From Methylotenera sp. (GTDB lineage: Bacteria; Pseudomonadota; Gammaproteobacteria; Burkholderiales; Methylophilaceae): a stretch of 64,000 nt of DNA. A program made the translations under genes and the position numbers. Positions 18,374 to 27,833 of the stretch are shown one piece after another. Numbering within the stretch: position 1 is the first letter of the stretch; each line of letters begins with the position of its first letter. The stretch lies in assembly GCA_009693255.1 (NCBI GenBank), contig SHXQ01000003.1:62001-126000 (forward strand), written 5' to 3'. The notes beneath the pieces are model-generated. The model did not search any database, was not told the origin of the DNA, and was given only the letters and a program-made list of their open reading frames with translations.

Positions 18374-19510
18374 TTGAAAGACCTGTTTGAAAGACCAAGT
18401 GGCGGCGATGCTGCCATTATGGTCAGCGTGGATTTTGGGGACCATGATTACGAAGAAAGCTTGCATGAACTTAGGCAGCTAAGCCTTAGTGCCGGCTTGA
18501 CTATACGCGGTACGGTTGAAACAAAGCGATCTAGTCCTGATGCAAAACATTTTATTGGCAGTGGTAAAGCAGATGAACTGTCACAAATGATGCAAGCCAG
18601 TGAGTCCAATATTGCGGTATTTAATCACGATCTTTCCCCTTCGCAACAACGCAATTTAGAGCGCTTGCTCAAGGCGCTGGTGGTCGATAGAACGGGCTTG
18701 ATTCTAGATATTTTCAGTCAGCGCGCACAGAGTCATGAAGGTAAGTTGCAAGTTGAATTAGCGCAGTTGGAACATCTGTCGACACGCTTAGTCAGAGGCT
18801 GGACTCACTTAGAGCGACAAAAAGGCGGGATTGGTGTGCGTGGAGGCCCTGGTGAAACCCAGTTAGAACTTGACCGTCGTATGTTGCGCGTGCGCGTTAA
18901 GCAATTACGTGAGAAGCTGGTTAAACTTAAAGCGCAACGGGGTATGCAACGCCGGGCACGTAAGCGTTCAAATGTCATGACCGTTTCTTTAGTGGGCTAT
19001 ACCAACGCAGGAAAGTCTACGATTTTTAATCGTTTAACCAAGGCGGATATTTACGTGGCAGATCAATTATTTGCCACGTTAGATACGACGACACATAAGA
19101 TTTTTATTGCAGATTGTGGGTCTGTGGTACTTTCAGATACAGTTGGTTTTATTAAGCATTTGCCACACGCGCTGGTCGAGGCTTTTAGTGCTACTTTAGA
19201 AGAGGCTGTGCAGGCTGATTTATTGTTGCATATTGTGGATACTGCCAGCACTAATCGTGACGAGCAGATAATGCAAGTGAATAAGGTGCTGCTTGAGATT
19301 GGTGCTGGTAACGTGCCGCAAATTTTAGTGCACAATCAGATTGATAGAGTCGGCTTGATGCCAGCTATTAGCCGTGACGAATATGGTAGAATTACAAGCA
19401 TACATGTCTCTGCTCTTACAGGTGAAGGAATGGATTTATTAAGGATGGTTATGGCAGAGCATAGCCAGCATTTACAAAAAATGAGCACAGAAGAAAGTGC
19501 TTATGCGTAG
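18374..19510 (+). CDS. hflX: GTPase HflX (ribosome-splitting)
   Basis: GTPase that splits stalled or heat-damaged 70S ribosomes. N-terminal HflX domain (DLFERPSGGDAAIMVSVDFG..., with GSGKADEL) and a glycine-rich linker GGIGVRGGPGETQLELDRR, then the G domain with P-loop GYTNAGKSTIFNRLT (about residue 208), DTVGFI and HNQID. The start is a TTG at 18374; the frame before it gives no better choice. 378 aa, normal. Confidence 0.95.
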   Translation: MKDLFERPSGGDAAIMVSVDFGDHDYEESLHELRQLSLSAGLTIRGTVETKRSSPDAKHFIGSGKADELSQMMQASESNIAVFNHDLSPSQQRNLERLLKALVVDRTGLILDIFSQRAQSHEGKLQVELAQLEHLSTRLVRGWTHLERQKGGIGVRGGPGETQLELDRRMLRVRVKQLREKLVKLKAQRGMQRRARKRSNVMTVSLVGYTNAGKSTIFNRLTKADIYVADQLFATLDTTTHKIFIADCGSVVLSDTVGFIKHLPHALVEAFSATLEEAVQADLLLHIVDTASTNRDEQIMQVNKVLLEIGAGNVPQILVHNQIDRVGLMPAISRDEYGRITSIHVSALTGEGMDLLRMVMAEHSQHLQKMSTEESAYA

Positions 19511-19615
19511 TTGATTGATTACTCCAGCCTAGTAAAGGATGGCTTACATTTATAGATAGGTGCGACGTATGATAAGATTTTGCATGATAAGTGATGATTT
19601 TTTTTGGAGCTTTAA

Positions 19616-20818
19616 ATGATCAAATTTCCCGGATGGGGACAGCGTAATAATGAAGGCCCGCCTGATTTGGATCAGGTCATGCGTGATTTAAGTCGGAAAA
19701 TTAACACCTTGTTTGGTAGGGGCGGCGGCAATCAGCCTAAGCGACCATCTGACAATCAGGGCAGAACACCGAATGACAACGGGGCAAATTTTCCACTACT
19801 ACCTATCCTAGTAGTGATTATTGCTGTTTGGTTGGCGACAGGATTCTATATTGTTGATCAAGGTTCCTTGGGCGTTGTTAAGCGCTTTGGTAACTTTGTG
19901 GAAACTTCAGAACCCGGCCCACGCTGGCATTTCCCTTATCCGCTAGAATCAGCAGATGTCGTGAATATGGAGCAAGTGCGTAGGCTAGAAGTGGGCTACA
20001 GAAGTGCAGGTGAGGCTAGCGGCAGTAAAATTAAACAGCCAAAAGAAGCGCTGATGTTGACTGAAGATGAGAATATTATTGATCTGCAGTTTGCCGTGCA
20101 GTACAACGTTAAAAATGCTAAAGACTATTTATTTAACAACCGCTCAACTGACGAAGCGGTGATGTCTGCAGCCGAAACGGCGATTCGTGAAGTGGTCGGT
20201 AAAAGTAAGCTGGATGATTTGCTGCAAAAAGGGTTGGCTGATACTTCTGAACGTATGCAGATTATTTTGGATAGCTATAAAACTGGGGTAAATATCACGA
20301 GTGTGTCGCTGCAAAGTGCGCAACCACCTGAACAAGTGCAGGAGGCTTTTGAGGATGTGAACCGGGCTAACCAAGATAATCAACGTCAAATTAACGAGGG
20401 GCAAGCTTACGCTAATGATGTGATTCCTAAAGCGCGCGGAACAGCTTCACGATTGCTAGCTGAATCAGCAGGCTATAAATTAAAAATAGAAAGCGAAGCC
20501 AAAGGTAATGCTAGTCGTTTTGATCAAATTTTAGCGCAGTATAATAATGCGCCTGCAGTGACGCGCCAGCGCTTATTTTTAGATGCACAGGAACAGATTT
20601 TGTCTAGCGTGACCAAAGTATTGGTGGATCAAAAGGCCGGCAATAACATGCTATATTTACCGCTAGATAAGTTGATTAGTGCTAACGGCAATGCCACTGT
20701 TCAGCAGTCGCAATCAGTCCAGTCGCTTAATCCACAGACCGTTGTTGCGCCAGAGCAGGCTGCTACAACGGATCGTACACGAGATGCTTTTCGCAGTCGT
20801 GATAGAGAAAGTAGGTAA
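19616..20818 (+). CDS. hflK: FtsH-associated membrane protein HflK
   Basis: SPFH/band-7 protein that forms the HflKC cage around FtsH protease. Gly/Asn-rich cytoplasmic N terminus, single membrane span at residues 61-80 (LLPILVVIIAVWLATGFYIV), then the periplasmic band-7 domain starting VDQGSLGVVKRFG, a coiled-coil region (GQAYANDVIPKARGTASRLLAESAGYKLKIESEAKG) and a Gln-rich tail. 400 aa. hflC starts 9 bp later. Confidence 0.95.
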   Translation: MIKFPGWGQRNNEGPPDLDQVMRDLSRKINTLFGRGGGNQPKRPSDNQGRTPNDNGANFPLLPILVVIIAVWLATGFYIVDQGSLGVVKRFGNFVETSEPGPRWHFPYPLESADVVNMEQVRRLEVGYRSAGEASGSKIKQPKEALMLTEDENIIDLQFAVQYNVKNAKDYLFNNRSTDEAVMSAAETAIREVVGKSKLDDLLQKGLADTSERMQIILDSYKTGVNITSVSLQSAQPPEQVQEAFEDVNRANQDNQRQINEGQAYANDVIPKARGTASRLLAESAGYKLKIESEAKGNASRFDQILAQYNNAPAVTRQRLFLDAQEQILSSVTKVLVDQKAGNNMLYLPLDKLISANGNATVQQSQSVQSLNPQTVVAPEQAATTDRTRDAFRSRDRESR

Positions 20819-20827
20819 GGAGTAGCG

Positions 20828-21700
20828 ATGAAAAATTTAACGAATATTCTTGTTGCTACGCTAGTTGCAATCTTATTGTTTTCAGCCTCGGCCTTTACTG
20901 TTGATCAAACGCAGTTCGTGTTAGTACAACGTCTGGGTGAAATTATCGCAGTGAAAAAAGACCCCGGCATTCACTTTAAACTGCCTATCATTGATAATTT
21001 AAAGTATTTCGACAATCGTATATTGACTTTAGATTGGGAACAACCAGCCAAATTTATTACCAGTGAAAATAAATACATGATGGTTGATTCTTTTGTGAAG
21101 TGGCGCATTATTGACCCTGCTAAGTATTATGTTTCGATCAAAGATGGTGGTGAAGCTGCCGCAGAAGACCGGCTTTCAAAAGTGGTAAATGCAGGCTTGC
21201 GCGCTGAGTTTGGTAAACGCACCGTGCATGATGTGATTGCAGGGGAACGCACCGTCATTATGGACAGCTTGCGTAAAAGAGCGGATATGGAAGCGCGTCA
21301 AATCGGCATTCAAGTGGTTGATGTTCGATTGAAACGCGTCGATTACGCTGAAGAAATCAGCAAGTCAGTTTTTGACCGTATGATCGCCGAGAGGAAGCGT
21401 CTGGCTAACCAACTTCGGTCAGAAGGCTCAGCCGCATCAGAGAAAATTCGTGCTGATGCAGACAAGCAGCGTGAAGTCATTATTGCTGAAGCTTATCGCG
21501 ATGCGCAAAAAGCCAAGGGTGAGGGCGATGCAACAGCGGCGGCTATTTACAATCAGTCCTATGGTAAAAACCCAGAGTTTTATGCATTTTATCGCAGTAC
21601 TGAAGCCTACAAAAATAGCTTTAAAAGTAAGAGCGACGTCATGGTGTTAGATCCAGGTTCAGACTTCTTTAAGTACTTGCGCAGCCCTGCAAAAAAATAA
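20828..21700 (+). CDS. hflC: FtsH-associated membrane protein HflC
   Basis: Partner of HflK. N-terminal membrane anchor (residues about 5-24), band-7 domain with TVDQTQFVLVQRLGEI and FDNRILTLDWEQPAKFITSENKYM, and the conserved C-terminal region AEAYRDAQKAKGEGDATAAAIYNQSYGKNPEFYAFYRS. 290 aa is normal. Sits between hflK and a DUF2065 gene that starts 1 bp after its stop. Confidence 0.96.
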   Translation: MKNLTNILVATLVAILLFSASAFTVDQTQFVLVQRLGEIIAVKKDPGIHFKLPIIDNLKYFDNRILTLDWEQPAKFITSENKYMMVDSFVKWRIIDPAKYYVSIKDGGEAAAEDRLSKVVNAGLRAEFGKRTVHDVIAGERTVIMDSLRKRADMEARQIGIQVVDVRLKRVDYAEEISKSVFDRMIAERKRLANQLRSEGSAASEKIRADADKQREVIIAEAYRDAQKAKGEGDATAAAIYNQSYGKNPEFYAFYRSTEAYKNSFKSKSDVMVLDPGSDFFKYLRSPAKK

Positions 21701-21701
21701 A

Positions 21702-21887
21702 GTGAACAGCACCTTACTGACAGCATTAGGTTTGATGATGGTGCTGGAAGGTCTGTTGCCCTTGTTGTTGCCTCAAACTTGGCGCGACACTTTTATACGC
21801 ATGATTGCGTTTAAAGACGGTCAGCTAAGATTTGTGGGCTTGCTGTCTGTCGTGGGTGGTGCTGTGTTAATTTTGTTAAGTAAATAA
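21702..21887 (+). CDS. DUF2065 (YjeT-like) small membrane protein
   Basis: 61 aa with two membrane segments (LLTALGLMMVLEGLLPLLLP and GQLRFVGLLSVVGGAVLILL) and the family motif RDTFIRMIAFKDGQLRFVGL. GTG start 1 bp after hflC, typical translational coupling. Found in the same place (hflC-yjeT-purA) across proteobacteria; function unknown, presumably connected to HflKC. Confidence 0.9.
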   Translation: MNSTLLTALGLMMVLEGLLPLLLPQTWRDTFIRMIAFKDGQLRFVGLLSVVGGAVLILLSK

Positions 21888-21908
21888 TGGTGTTTAAGAA
21901 GAGAGAAA

Positions 21909-23078
21909 ATGCGTAATTGGCTACTCCCAGAATATATTGAAGACGTGTTGCCTGCAGAAGCTGCTCGTATAGAGTTATTGCGTCGTACTTTATTGGACTT
22001 ATTCCGTGTGCATGGCTATCAATACGTGATTCCGCCGATGTTGGAATACATGGAATCGTTGATTACCGGAGTGGGGCATGATTTAGATTTAGCGACCTTC
22101 AAAGTGGTTGATCAGTTGACGGGTCGTTTGATGGGTGTGCGTGCAGATATGACGCCACAAGCCGCCCGCATTGATGCGCACTTATTAAACCATCAAGGGA
22201 TTACGCGTTTATGTTATGCGGGCAGCGTGTTGCGAACTAAGCCAGACGGCCTTGCTGTCACGCGTGAACCTTTGCAATTGGGTGCAGAGTTATATGGTCA
22301 TGCGGGTGTAGCAAGTGATATTGAAATTCAACGCCTGTTGATTAAAGCCTTGCAAGCCATCGGTATTGATCAATTGCACATAGATTTTAGCCATGTCAAT
22401 ATATTTGGTAGTTTAATCGCCGCCAGCGACATTGCACCGCAACTGGAGCAAGAGTTGTATGCGGCACTACAAAGTAAAGATCAATCTAGTGTTGCGGCAC
22501 TTTCACAGCATTTAGATAAAACCACGCGCGAGGCTTTATTACATTTAACTGAGCTCAATGGTGATAAGACGATATTGCTAAAAGCAGCCAAGCTATTGCC
22601 TGCTATCCCAGCAATACAAGAAGCTTTGGCGAGTTTAACGCAGGTAAGTGCTGCATTAAGCGACCTAGAGGTATCCGTGAGTTTTGACTTAAGCGAACTG
22701 CGTGGTTATCACTATCATAGCGGCATCGTCTTTGCGACTTATGCGCAAGGCTATAAAGGCCCGTTGGCTTTAGGGGGGCGTTATGATGAAGTGGGTCAGG
22801 CGTTCGGGCGCGCGCGCCCTGCGACAGGGTTCAGTTTAGATTTGCGTGGGGTAGTCACGGCTTTAGCACCAGCTAAATCTGCAATGACAATCTTTGCGCC
22901 AGCAAATGACGACCAATCTTTATCTGTTAAAATTGCCACATTAAGAACTGAAGGGCATATTGTCATTCAAGAACTCGCAGGATTCCAGTCTAATCTTGCA
23001 GAATTAAATTGTGACCGGAAGTTAGCGCGTTACAACTCTGGTTGGCATGTGGTCGCCATTGATAAAGACGCAAAATAA
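21909..23078 (+). CDS. hisZ: ATP phosphoribosyltransferase regulatory subunit HisZ
   Basis: Class II aaRS-like paralogue of HisS that activates the short form of HisG in histidine biosynthesis. Starts MRNWLLPEYIEDVLPAEAARIELLRR, has the motif-2-like LCYAGSVLRTK and motif-3 region LGGRYDEVGQAFGRARPATGFSLDLR, and lacks the HisS anticodon-binding domain. 389 aa. Its presence predicts that the organism has a short HisG elsewhere. Followed by purA, as in other betaproteobacteria. Confidence 0.95.
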   Translation: MRNWLLPEYIEDVLPAEAARIELLRRTLLDLFRVHGYQYVIPPMLEYMESLITGVGHDLDLATFKVVDQLTGRLMGVRADMTPQAARIDAHLLNHQGITRLCYAGSVLRTKPDGLAVTREPLQLGAELYGHAGVASDIEIQRLLIKALQAIGIDQLHIDFSHVNIFGSLIAASDIAPQLEQELYAALQSKDQSSVAALSQHLDKTTREALLHLTELNGDKTILLKAAKLLPAIPAIQEALASLTQVSAALSDLEVSVSFDLSELRGYHYHSGIVFATYAQGYKGPLALGGRYDEVGQAFGRARPATGFSLDLRGVVTALAPAKSAMTIFAPANDDQSLSVKIATLRTEGHIVIQELAGFQSNLAELNCDRKLARYNSGWHVVAIDKDAK

Positions 23079-23115
23079 ATAAAATATTCAAAACTAAAAT
23101 TATAAAGTTAACGTT

Positions 23116-24462
23116 ATGTCAAACAAAGTAGTAAAAAATACCGTAGCAAAAAATGTCGTCGTCATCGGTACGCAATGGGGTGATGAAGGCAAAGGTAAGA
23201 TAGTCGATTGGCTCACTGACCATGCGCAAGGCGTGGTGCGCTTTCAAGGGGGTCATAATGCAGGTCATACGCTAGTGGTTGGGCAGGGTGATGCTCAGCG
23301 CGTATACAAACTTAATCTCGTGCCTTCAGGCATTGTGCGTTCTGGTATCAATTGCTATATCGGCAATGGTGTCGTGTTAGATGCCGGTCACTTGTTGGGT
23401 GAAATTGCCGCACTAGAGAAAGATGGTCTAGAAGTCAAAAACCGTTTAAAAGTAAGTTCCGGTTGTCCGCTCATTTTAAGTCATCACGTGGCAGTAGATG
23501 TGGCGCGTGAAGCCAAGCGTAGTGCAGATAAAAAAATTGGCACCACCGGCAAAGGCATAGGCCCAACTTATGAAGATAAAGTTGCGCGCCGCGCGTTGCG
23601 TGTTTATGATTTATTCTACCCCGAAAGATTCTCAGAAAAATTACGCGAAGTGATGGATTACCATAACTTTGTGCTGACTAATTATTTAGGGGCGAAAGCT
23701 GTTGATTTTAATCAACAATATGATGCCAGCATGCAGCATGCTATTGCTTTAAAGCCTATGATTAGCGATATTTCTGCTGAGCTTTATGCCGCCAATGCCC
23801 GTGGCGACAACCTACTGTTTGAAGGAGCACAAGGCACACTATTGGATATAGACCACGGTACTTACCCCTATGTGACTTCAAGTAACTGTATTGCCGGTCA
23901 AGCTTCAGCCGGTGCAGGCGTGGGCGCTAATATGTTGCATTACGTGCTGGGTATTACTAAGGCTTACACAACGCGTGTCGGTGGCGGTCCGTTCCCAAGT
24001 GAATTGAATATCGATACTGAGGGTGCACCAGGTACGCAAATGTCGGTAAAAGGTCGAGAGATTGGTACAGTCACCAAGCGTAAACGCCGTTGCGGCTGGT
24101 TTGATGCCGCTGCACTGCGTCGTTCAGCCATGATTAACGGACTTACCGGGCTATGCATCACTAAATTAGATGTATTGGATGGCATTAAAACGCTCAATAT
24201 TTGCATCGGTTACGAGTTGGATGGACAAAAAATAGACTTACTACCAATAGGCGCAGACGATGTGGCGGGTTGTAAACCTATTTATGAAACCGTAGCCGGT
24301 TGGTCAGAAAATACTTTTGGTGTAAAAACTTGGGATGGTTTGCCAAAAAATGCACAACACTATCTTAAACGACTAGAAGCCTTATGTGGCGTGCCAGTGG
24401 CAATTGTTTCTACCGGCCCTGAGCGCGATGAAACCATTGTGATTGAACATCCATTTGCTTAA
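23116..24462 (+). CDS. purA: Adenylosuccinate synthetase
   Basis: Converts IMP plus Asp plus GTP to adenylosuccinate in AMP synthesis. The GTP-binding/catalytic N terminus [21 protein letters not shown] and [11 protein letters not shown] are intact, as are [14 protein letters not shown] and the [12 protein letters not shown] loop. 448 aa, including a short N-terminal extension. The methanopterin-cofactor operon starts 7 bp downstream in the same direction, so purA and hisZ may be cotranscribed with it. Confidence 0.97.
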   Translation: MSNKVVKNTVAKNVVVIGTQWGDEGKGKIVDWLTDHAQGVVRFQGGHNAGHTLVVGQGDAQRVYKLNLVPSGIVRSGINCYIGNGVVLDAGHLLGEIAALEKDGLEVKNRLKVSSGCPLILSHHVAVDVAREAKRSADKKIGTTGKGIGPTYEDKVARRALRVYDLFYPERFSEKLREVMDYHNFVLTNYLGAKAVDFNQQYDASMQHAIALKPMISDISAELYAANARGDNLLFEGAQGTLLDIDHGTYPYVTSSNCIAGQASAGAGVGANMLHYVLGITKAYTTRVGGGPFPSELNIDTEGAPGTQMSVKGREIGTVTKRKRRCGWFDAAALRRSAMINGLTGLCITKLDVLDGIKTLNICIGYELDGQKIDLLPIGADDVAGCKPIYETVAGWSENTFGVKTWDGLPKNAQHYLKRLEALCGVPVAIVSTGPERDETIVIEHPFA

Positions 24463-24469
24463 TTAAGCC

Positions 24470-25018
24470 ATGCAAAAACAGCGCTTAGCATGGGCTATTA
24501 CCGGCTCGGGGCATTATTTGCGCGAGTCTCTGGCTATACTCAGTACGCTGGAAAATGTGGATATATTCTTAAGCAAAGCAGCGGCGGAAATCATCAAACA
24601 ATATGGTTTTCAAGCCATGTTAGACGCAAGCAATCACCGGGTATATCAAGATAAAACAGCCAGTAGCGTCCCTGTTGAACTGTTTTATGAAGGTCAATAT
24701 CACACCCTAGTGATTGCGCCAGCTACTTCAAATACCATTGCTAAAATGGCCTACGGATTCTCAGACTCACTGGTGACTAATCTTTATGCGCAAGCAGGTA
24801 AAACGCGCATTCCAAGCATAGTGTTTGCTTGTGATACCGCGCCAGAGATTGAATCTGAAGCGCCACGTGCGCATGTGGTTAAGGTTTATCCGCGCCAAAT
24901 TGATTTAGATAATGTGGCAAAGTTAGCTGCGTTTGAGGCAACAAAAGTCGTGGCTGACATGGCTACACTGTCAGTAGCTATTCATCTGCGCATCAATGAA
25001 GTCCTGAGTAAAAGTTAA
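24470..25018 (+). CDS. DmrB/AfpA-type flavoprotein (dihydromethanopterin reductase family)
   Basis: Flavoprotein-family (PF02441-like) protein starting RLAWAITGSGHYLRESLAIL with the FMN-site stretches LVIAPATSNTIAKMAYGFSDSLVTN and PSIVFACDTAPE. In betaproteobacteria with tetrahydromethanopterin (H4MPT), such archaeal-like flavoproteins (AfpA/DmrB) reduce dihydromethanopterin to H4MPT, the last biosynthetic step. 182 aa, soluble. First gene of a tight four-gene operon (spacings 3, 3 and -4 bp) that otherwise contains only H4MPT/methylofuran-associated families, which supports the assignment. Biochemical role here is inferred. Confidence 0.82.
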   Translation: MQKQRLAWAITGSGHYLRESLAILSTLENVDIFLSKAAAEIIKQYGFQAMLDASNHRVYQDKTASSVPVELFYEGQYHTLVIAPATSNTIAKMAYGFSDSLVTNLYAQAGKTRIPSIVFACDTAPEIESEAPRAHVVKVYPRQIDLDNVAKLAAFEATKVVADMATLSVAIHLRINEVLSKS

Positions 25019-25021
25019 ACC

Positions 25022-26440
25022 ATGGTCACTGAGAATTTACTTTTTTTAACAGGTAAATTGGCCGAAAAAAGCTTGCATAAAGTGTTAGCTGAAGTGCAGA
25101 ATAATCCAAAAATACCCCCTTTCAAATACCGCGTTCAGCAAATCGGCGTCTCTGTCGCGGCCTTAATGACGCCGGATTTAATTGCTCGCCGACTTAAAGA
25201 AACAGGCGATGCGGACAAAGTGATTGTGCCTGGACTCTGTTTAGGGGATATATCACCGTTAGCCGTGCAATATGGCGTGCCGGTTGAGCGTGGACCGGAA
25301 GATTTAAAAGATTTACCACAATACTTTGGACAAACCGGTGTGACGCCAGACTTAAGCCGCTATCGGGTACAGATTTTTGCTGAAATTGTGGATGCGCCTT
25401 TTTTAAGCGTAGCAGGCATTGTTAATAAAGCGCAGCAATACCGGGCTCAAGGTGCTAATGTGATTGATTTAGGTTGCTTGCCCGCGGTACCTTTTCTGCA
25501 TTTAAAAGAGGCCGTTCAAGCATTAAAAACATTGGAATTTCAAGTCAGTGTAGATTCTCTTAACACCGATGATTTGCTCACTGCGGGGCATGCCGGGGCA
25601 GATTATTTACTCAGTCTCACGGAAAAAACGTTATGGATTTCTGATGAAGTCGCGTCTATACCCATTCTAATTCCTGCTAAGCCGCATAGCTTAGCTTCGC
25701 TTTATCGGGCGATAGAGGCTTGCTTGCAAACGGGTAAGCCATTTATTGCCGACGCCATTCTAGACCCCATTCACTTTGGTTTAACCAACTCAATTGTGCG
25801 TTATCAAAAGTTACGTAAAAAGTATCCTGATATTCAAATCATGATGGGGATAGGCAATTTAACGGAACTGACAGATGCTGATACGACAGGCATCAATGCG
25901 CTATTATTTGGCATGATTAGCGAACTGGATATTAATGCGGTACTAGCGACATCGGTGAGCCCGCATGCGGTGAATGCCATTACTGAAGCCGATATTGCTA
26001 GACGCATGATGTATGCGTCTAAAAATGATGATAGGCTGCCGCGGGGTTATAGCAGCGGCTTGTTAGGGCTGCATGATAGACGGCCATTTAGCTACAGTGT
26101 CGCTGAAATTAATGAAATTGCCAGCATGGTGAAAGACCCAAGTTTTCGCATTCAAGTGAGTGAAACAGGGCTGCATATTTACAATCGAGATGGGCTACAC
26201 GTGGCCACTGACCCCTACACGCTTTACCCTAAACTTAAGCTTGATGATGATGCCTCACATGCATTTTATTTAGGGGTTGAACTGGCGCGCGCGCAAATTG
26301 CTTGGCAGCTTAAAAAGCGCTATGTGCAAGATCAGGCGCTTGAGTGGGGCGTGAATAGCCTACCGCAGCCAGTCACGGCTAAAACAGCGCATCGCGAGGC
26401 TTCGATAAAAGCGCGTAAAGAGATGGCGAAGAAAACTTAA
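25022..26440 (+). CDS. Dihydropteroate-synthase-like protein with DUF6513 N-terminal domain
   Basis: 472 aa. Residues about 1-130 look like the DUF6513 domain (LLFLTGKLAEKSLHKVL...VIVPGLCLGDI), followed by a TIM-barrel related to dihydropteroate synthase (GANVIDLGCLPAVP, FQVSVDSLNTDDLLTAGHAGADYLLSL, MMGIGNLTELTDADT) and a C-terminal extension ending in a basic helix. Homologues occur in methanogens and in H4MPT-containing methylotrophs, where they belong to the H4MPT biosynthesis gene set. The exact reaction is not established to my knowledge. Starts 3 bp after the flavoprotein gene. Confidence 0.8.
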   Translation: MVTENLLFLTGKLAEKSLHKVLAEVQNNPKIPPFKYRVQQIGVSVAALMTPDLIARRLKETGDADKVIVPGLCLGDISPLAVQYGVPVERGPEDLKDLPQYFGQTGVTPDLSRYRVQIFAEIVDAPFLSVAGIVNKAQQYRAQGANVIDLGCLPAVPFLHLKEAVQALKTLEFQVSVDSLNTDDLLTAGHAGADYLLSLTEKTLWISDEVASIPILIPAKPHSLASLYRAIEACLQTGKPFIADAILDPIHFGLTNSIVRYQKLRKKYPDIQIMMGIGNLTELTDADTTGINALLFGMISELDINAVLATSVSPHAVNAITEADIARRMMYASKNDDRLPRGYSSGLLGLHDRRPFSYSVAEINEIASMVKDPSFRIQVSETGLHIYNRDGLHVATDPYTLYPKLKLDDDASHAFYLGVELARAQIAWQLKKRYVQDQALEWGVNSLPQPVTAKTAHREASIKARKEMAKKT

Positions 26441-26443
26441 ATC

Positions 26444-27019
26444 ATGATCTATGAAGCTATTATTAGTACGGTGAACAGTCGTGGTGATTCCCATGTGGCG
26501 CCGTTTGGCATACAAATGCAAGATGGATTAGTGCTTATTTCGCCCTATAAGCCTTCTGTCACGCTGGATAATATTTTAGCTACCCAGCACGCGGTGTTGA
26601 ACTTGACGGATGATGTGCGCGTATTTTCCGGGGCATTGACTAGGCGGCAAGCATGGGCGCTGTTGCCGGCTGAAAAAGTAATGGGCTTTAGGTTGGCCGA
26701 TAGTTTGTTACATAAAGAGTTAACGTTAGTCAACGTGGTCGATGACGCCTTACGCCCGCAATTGACGATGGAGGTGATGCACGAGGTGCAGCATCTGCCA
26801 TTTCAAGGCTTCAATCGCGCACAAGCTGCCGTGATCGAGTTGGCCGTGCTGGTTAGCCGTTTGCACTTGTTGGCAAAAGACAAAGTGCTGGCTGACATGA
26901 AGTATTTGCAAATTGCGATTGATAAAACGGCTGGTGAGCGAGAGTTGCAAGCGTGGTGCTGGTTGACGGAGAAAGTAGAAAACTATTATGCGGAGCAAGC
27001 AGGGAAGAACTTTGCATGA
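26444..27019 (+). CDS. DUF447 family protein (flavin-reductase-like split barrel)
   Basis: 191 aa, opening MIYEAIISTVNSRGDSHVAPFGIQ, the typical DUF447 start with an FMN-binding split-barrel look, then a helical C-terminal half (FNRAQAAVIELAVLVSRLHLL). DUF447 proteins are shared between methanogens and H4MPT methylotrophs and are needed for the H4MPT pathway in the latter, but without a proven reaction. Starts 3 bp after the previous gene and overlaps the next by 4 bp. Confidence 0.8.
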   Translation: MIYEAIISTVNSRGDSHVAPFGIQMQDGLVLISPYKPSVTLDNILATQHAVLNLTDDVRVFSGALTRRQAWALLPAEKVMGFRLADSLLHKELTLVNVVDDALRPQLTMEVMHEVQHLPFQGFNRAQAAVIELAVLVSRLHLLAKDKVLADMKYLQIAIDKTAGERELQAWCWLTEKVENYYAEQAGKNFA

Positions 27020-27732
27020 ATTCGCCCATCATGCCTATCGTCAATAGCACGCAATTGCTCATTAGCGTCACCAGTATCGAGGAGGCGCAGATTGCCTTAG
27101 CACATGGTGCGGACATCATAGACTTAAAGAATCCGAGTGCGGGTGCGCTTGGAGCTTTGCCGGTAGAGCAAATTAAAGCGATTATTAGCTTTGTCCGCAA
27201 TAACAAAGGCTTAAGTAAAAAAATAACCAGCGCAACGATAGGCGATTTGCCCATGCACCCCCAGTTGTTGCGGCAGCATGTGGTGAACATGGCGGCCACA
27301 GGCGTGGATATTATCAAAATTGGTTTTTTTGAATGCGACAACTATCAAGCCTGTTTAGAGGCGTTGGCGACATTAACGCAAGCGGGAACAAAATTGATGG
27401 CGGTGTTATTTGCCGAAACTAGCTATCCAGAAAACCTCATTGCATCAATCAAAGCAGCTGGTTTTATGGGCGTGATGTTGGATACCGCCCAAAAAAATGG
27501 CTTAACTTTGTTGGATTATTACTCAGAAACCCAGCGACGAGCATTGGCACAAAAAGTATTGAACTGCCACTTGCGGTTTGGCTTAGCAGGTTCTTTAAAA
27601 CAAGAACACGTGGCGATGATTAAGGCGCTCAATCCAAGCTATATAGGCTTTAGAGGCGGCGTTTGTAATAATCATCAGCGTGAACTGCACTTAGATGCCG
27701 AGAAAATAAAAGCTATTCGGCAGCTATTGTAA
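27016..27732 (+). CDS. (5-formylfuran-3-yl)methyl phosphate synthase (MfnB-like, DUF556)
   Basis: TIM-barrel synthase that in methanogens condenses two glyceraldehyde-3-phosphates to the furan precursor of methanofuran. The motif DIIDLKNPSAGALGALP carries the D-x-K pair (residues 36-38) of the active site, and GLAGSLK and IGFRGGVC match the family's C-terminal region. The ATG at 27016 is chosen over the GTG at 26953 because it gives an ATGA overlap with the DUF447 stop and the right N terminus. 238 aa. Its presence predicts a methanofuran-like C1 carrier (methylofuran) in this organism. Confidence 0.85.
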   Translation: MNSPIMPIVNSTQLLISVTSIEEAQIALAHGADIIDLKNPSAGALGALPVEQIKAIISFVRNNKGLSKKITSATIGDLPMHPQLLRQHVVNMAATGVDIIKIGFFECDNYQACLEALATLTQAGTKLMAVLFAETSYPENLIASIKAAGFMGVMLDTAQKNGLTLLDYYSETQRRALAQKVLNCHLRFGLAGSLKQEHVAMIKALNPSYIGFRGGVCNNHQRELHLDAEKIKAIRQLL

Positions 27733-27833
27733 TTTTTTTGCTAAAAAACAACACTAGCTATCAATAATTGATCATTTCTTGTGATTAATCATTGCGCTAA
27801 ATGTCTAGTGTGGGTAATATCCAGCCATAGATG

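Noticed and set aside
26853-27341. 162-aa minus-strand ORF across the DUF447/MfnB-like junction
   Set aside because: Antisense to two well-supported operon genes; composition is typical of a shadow frame.
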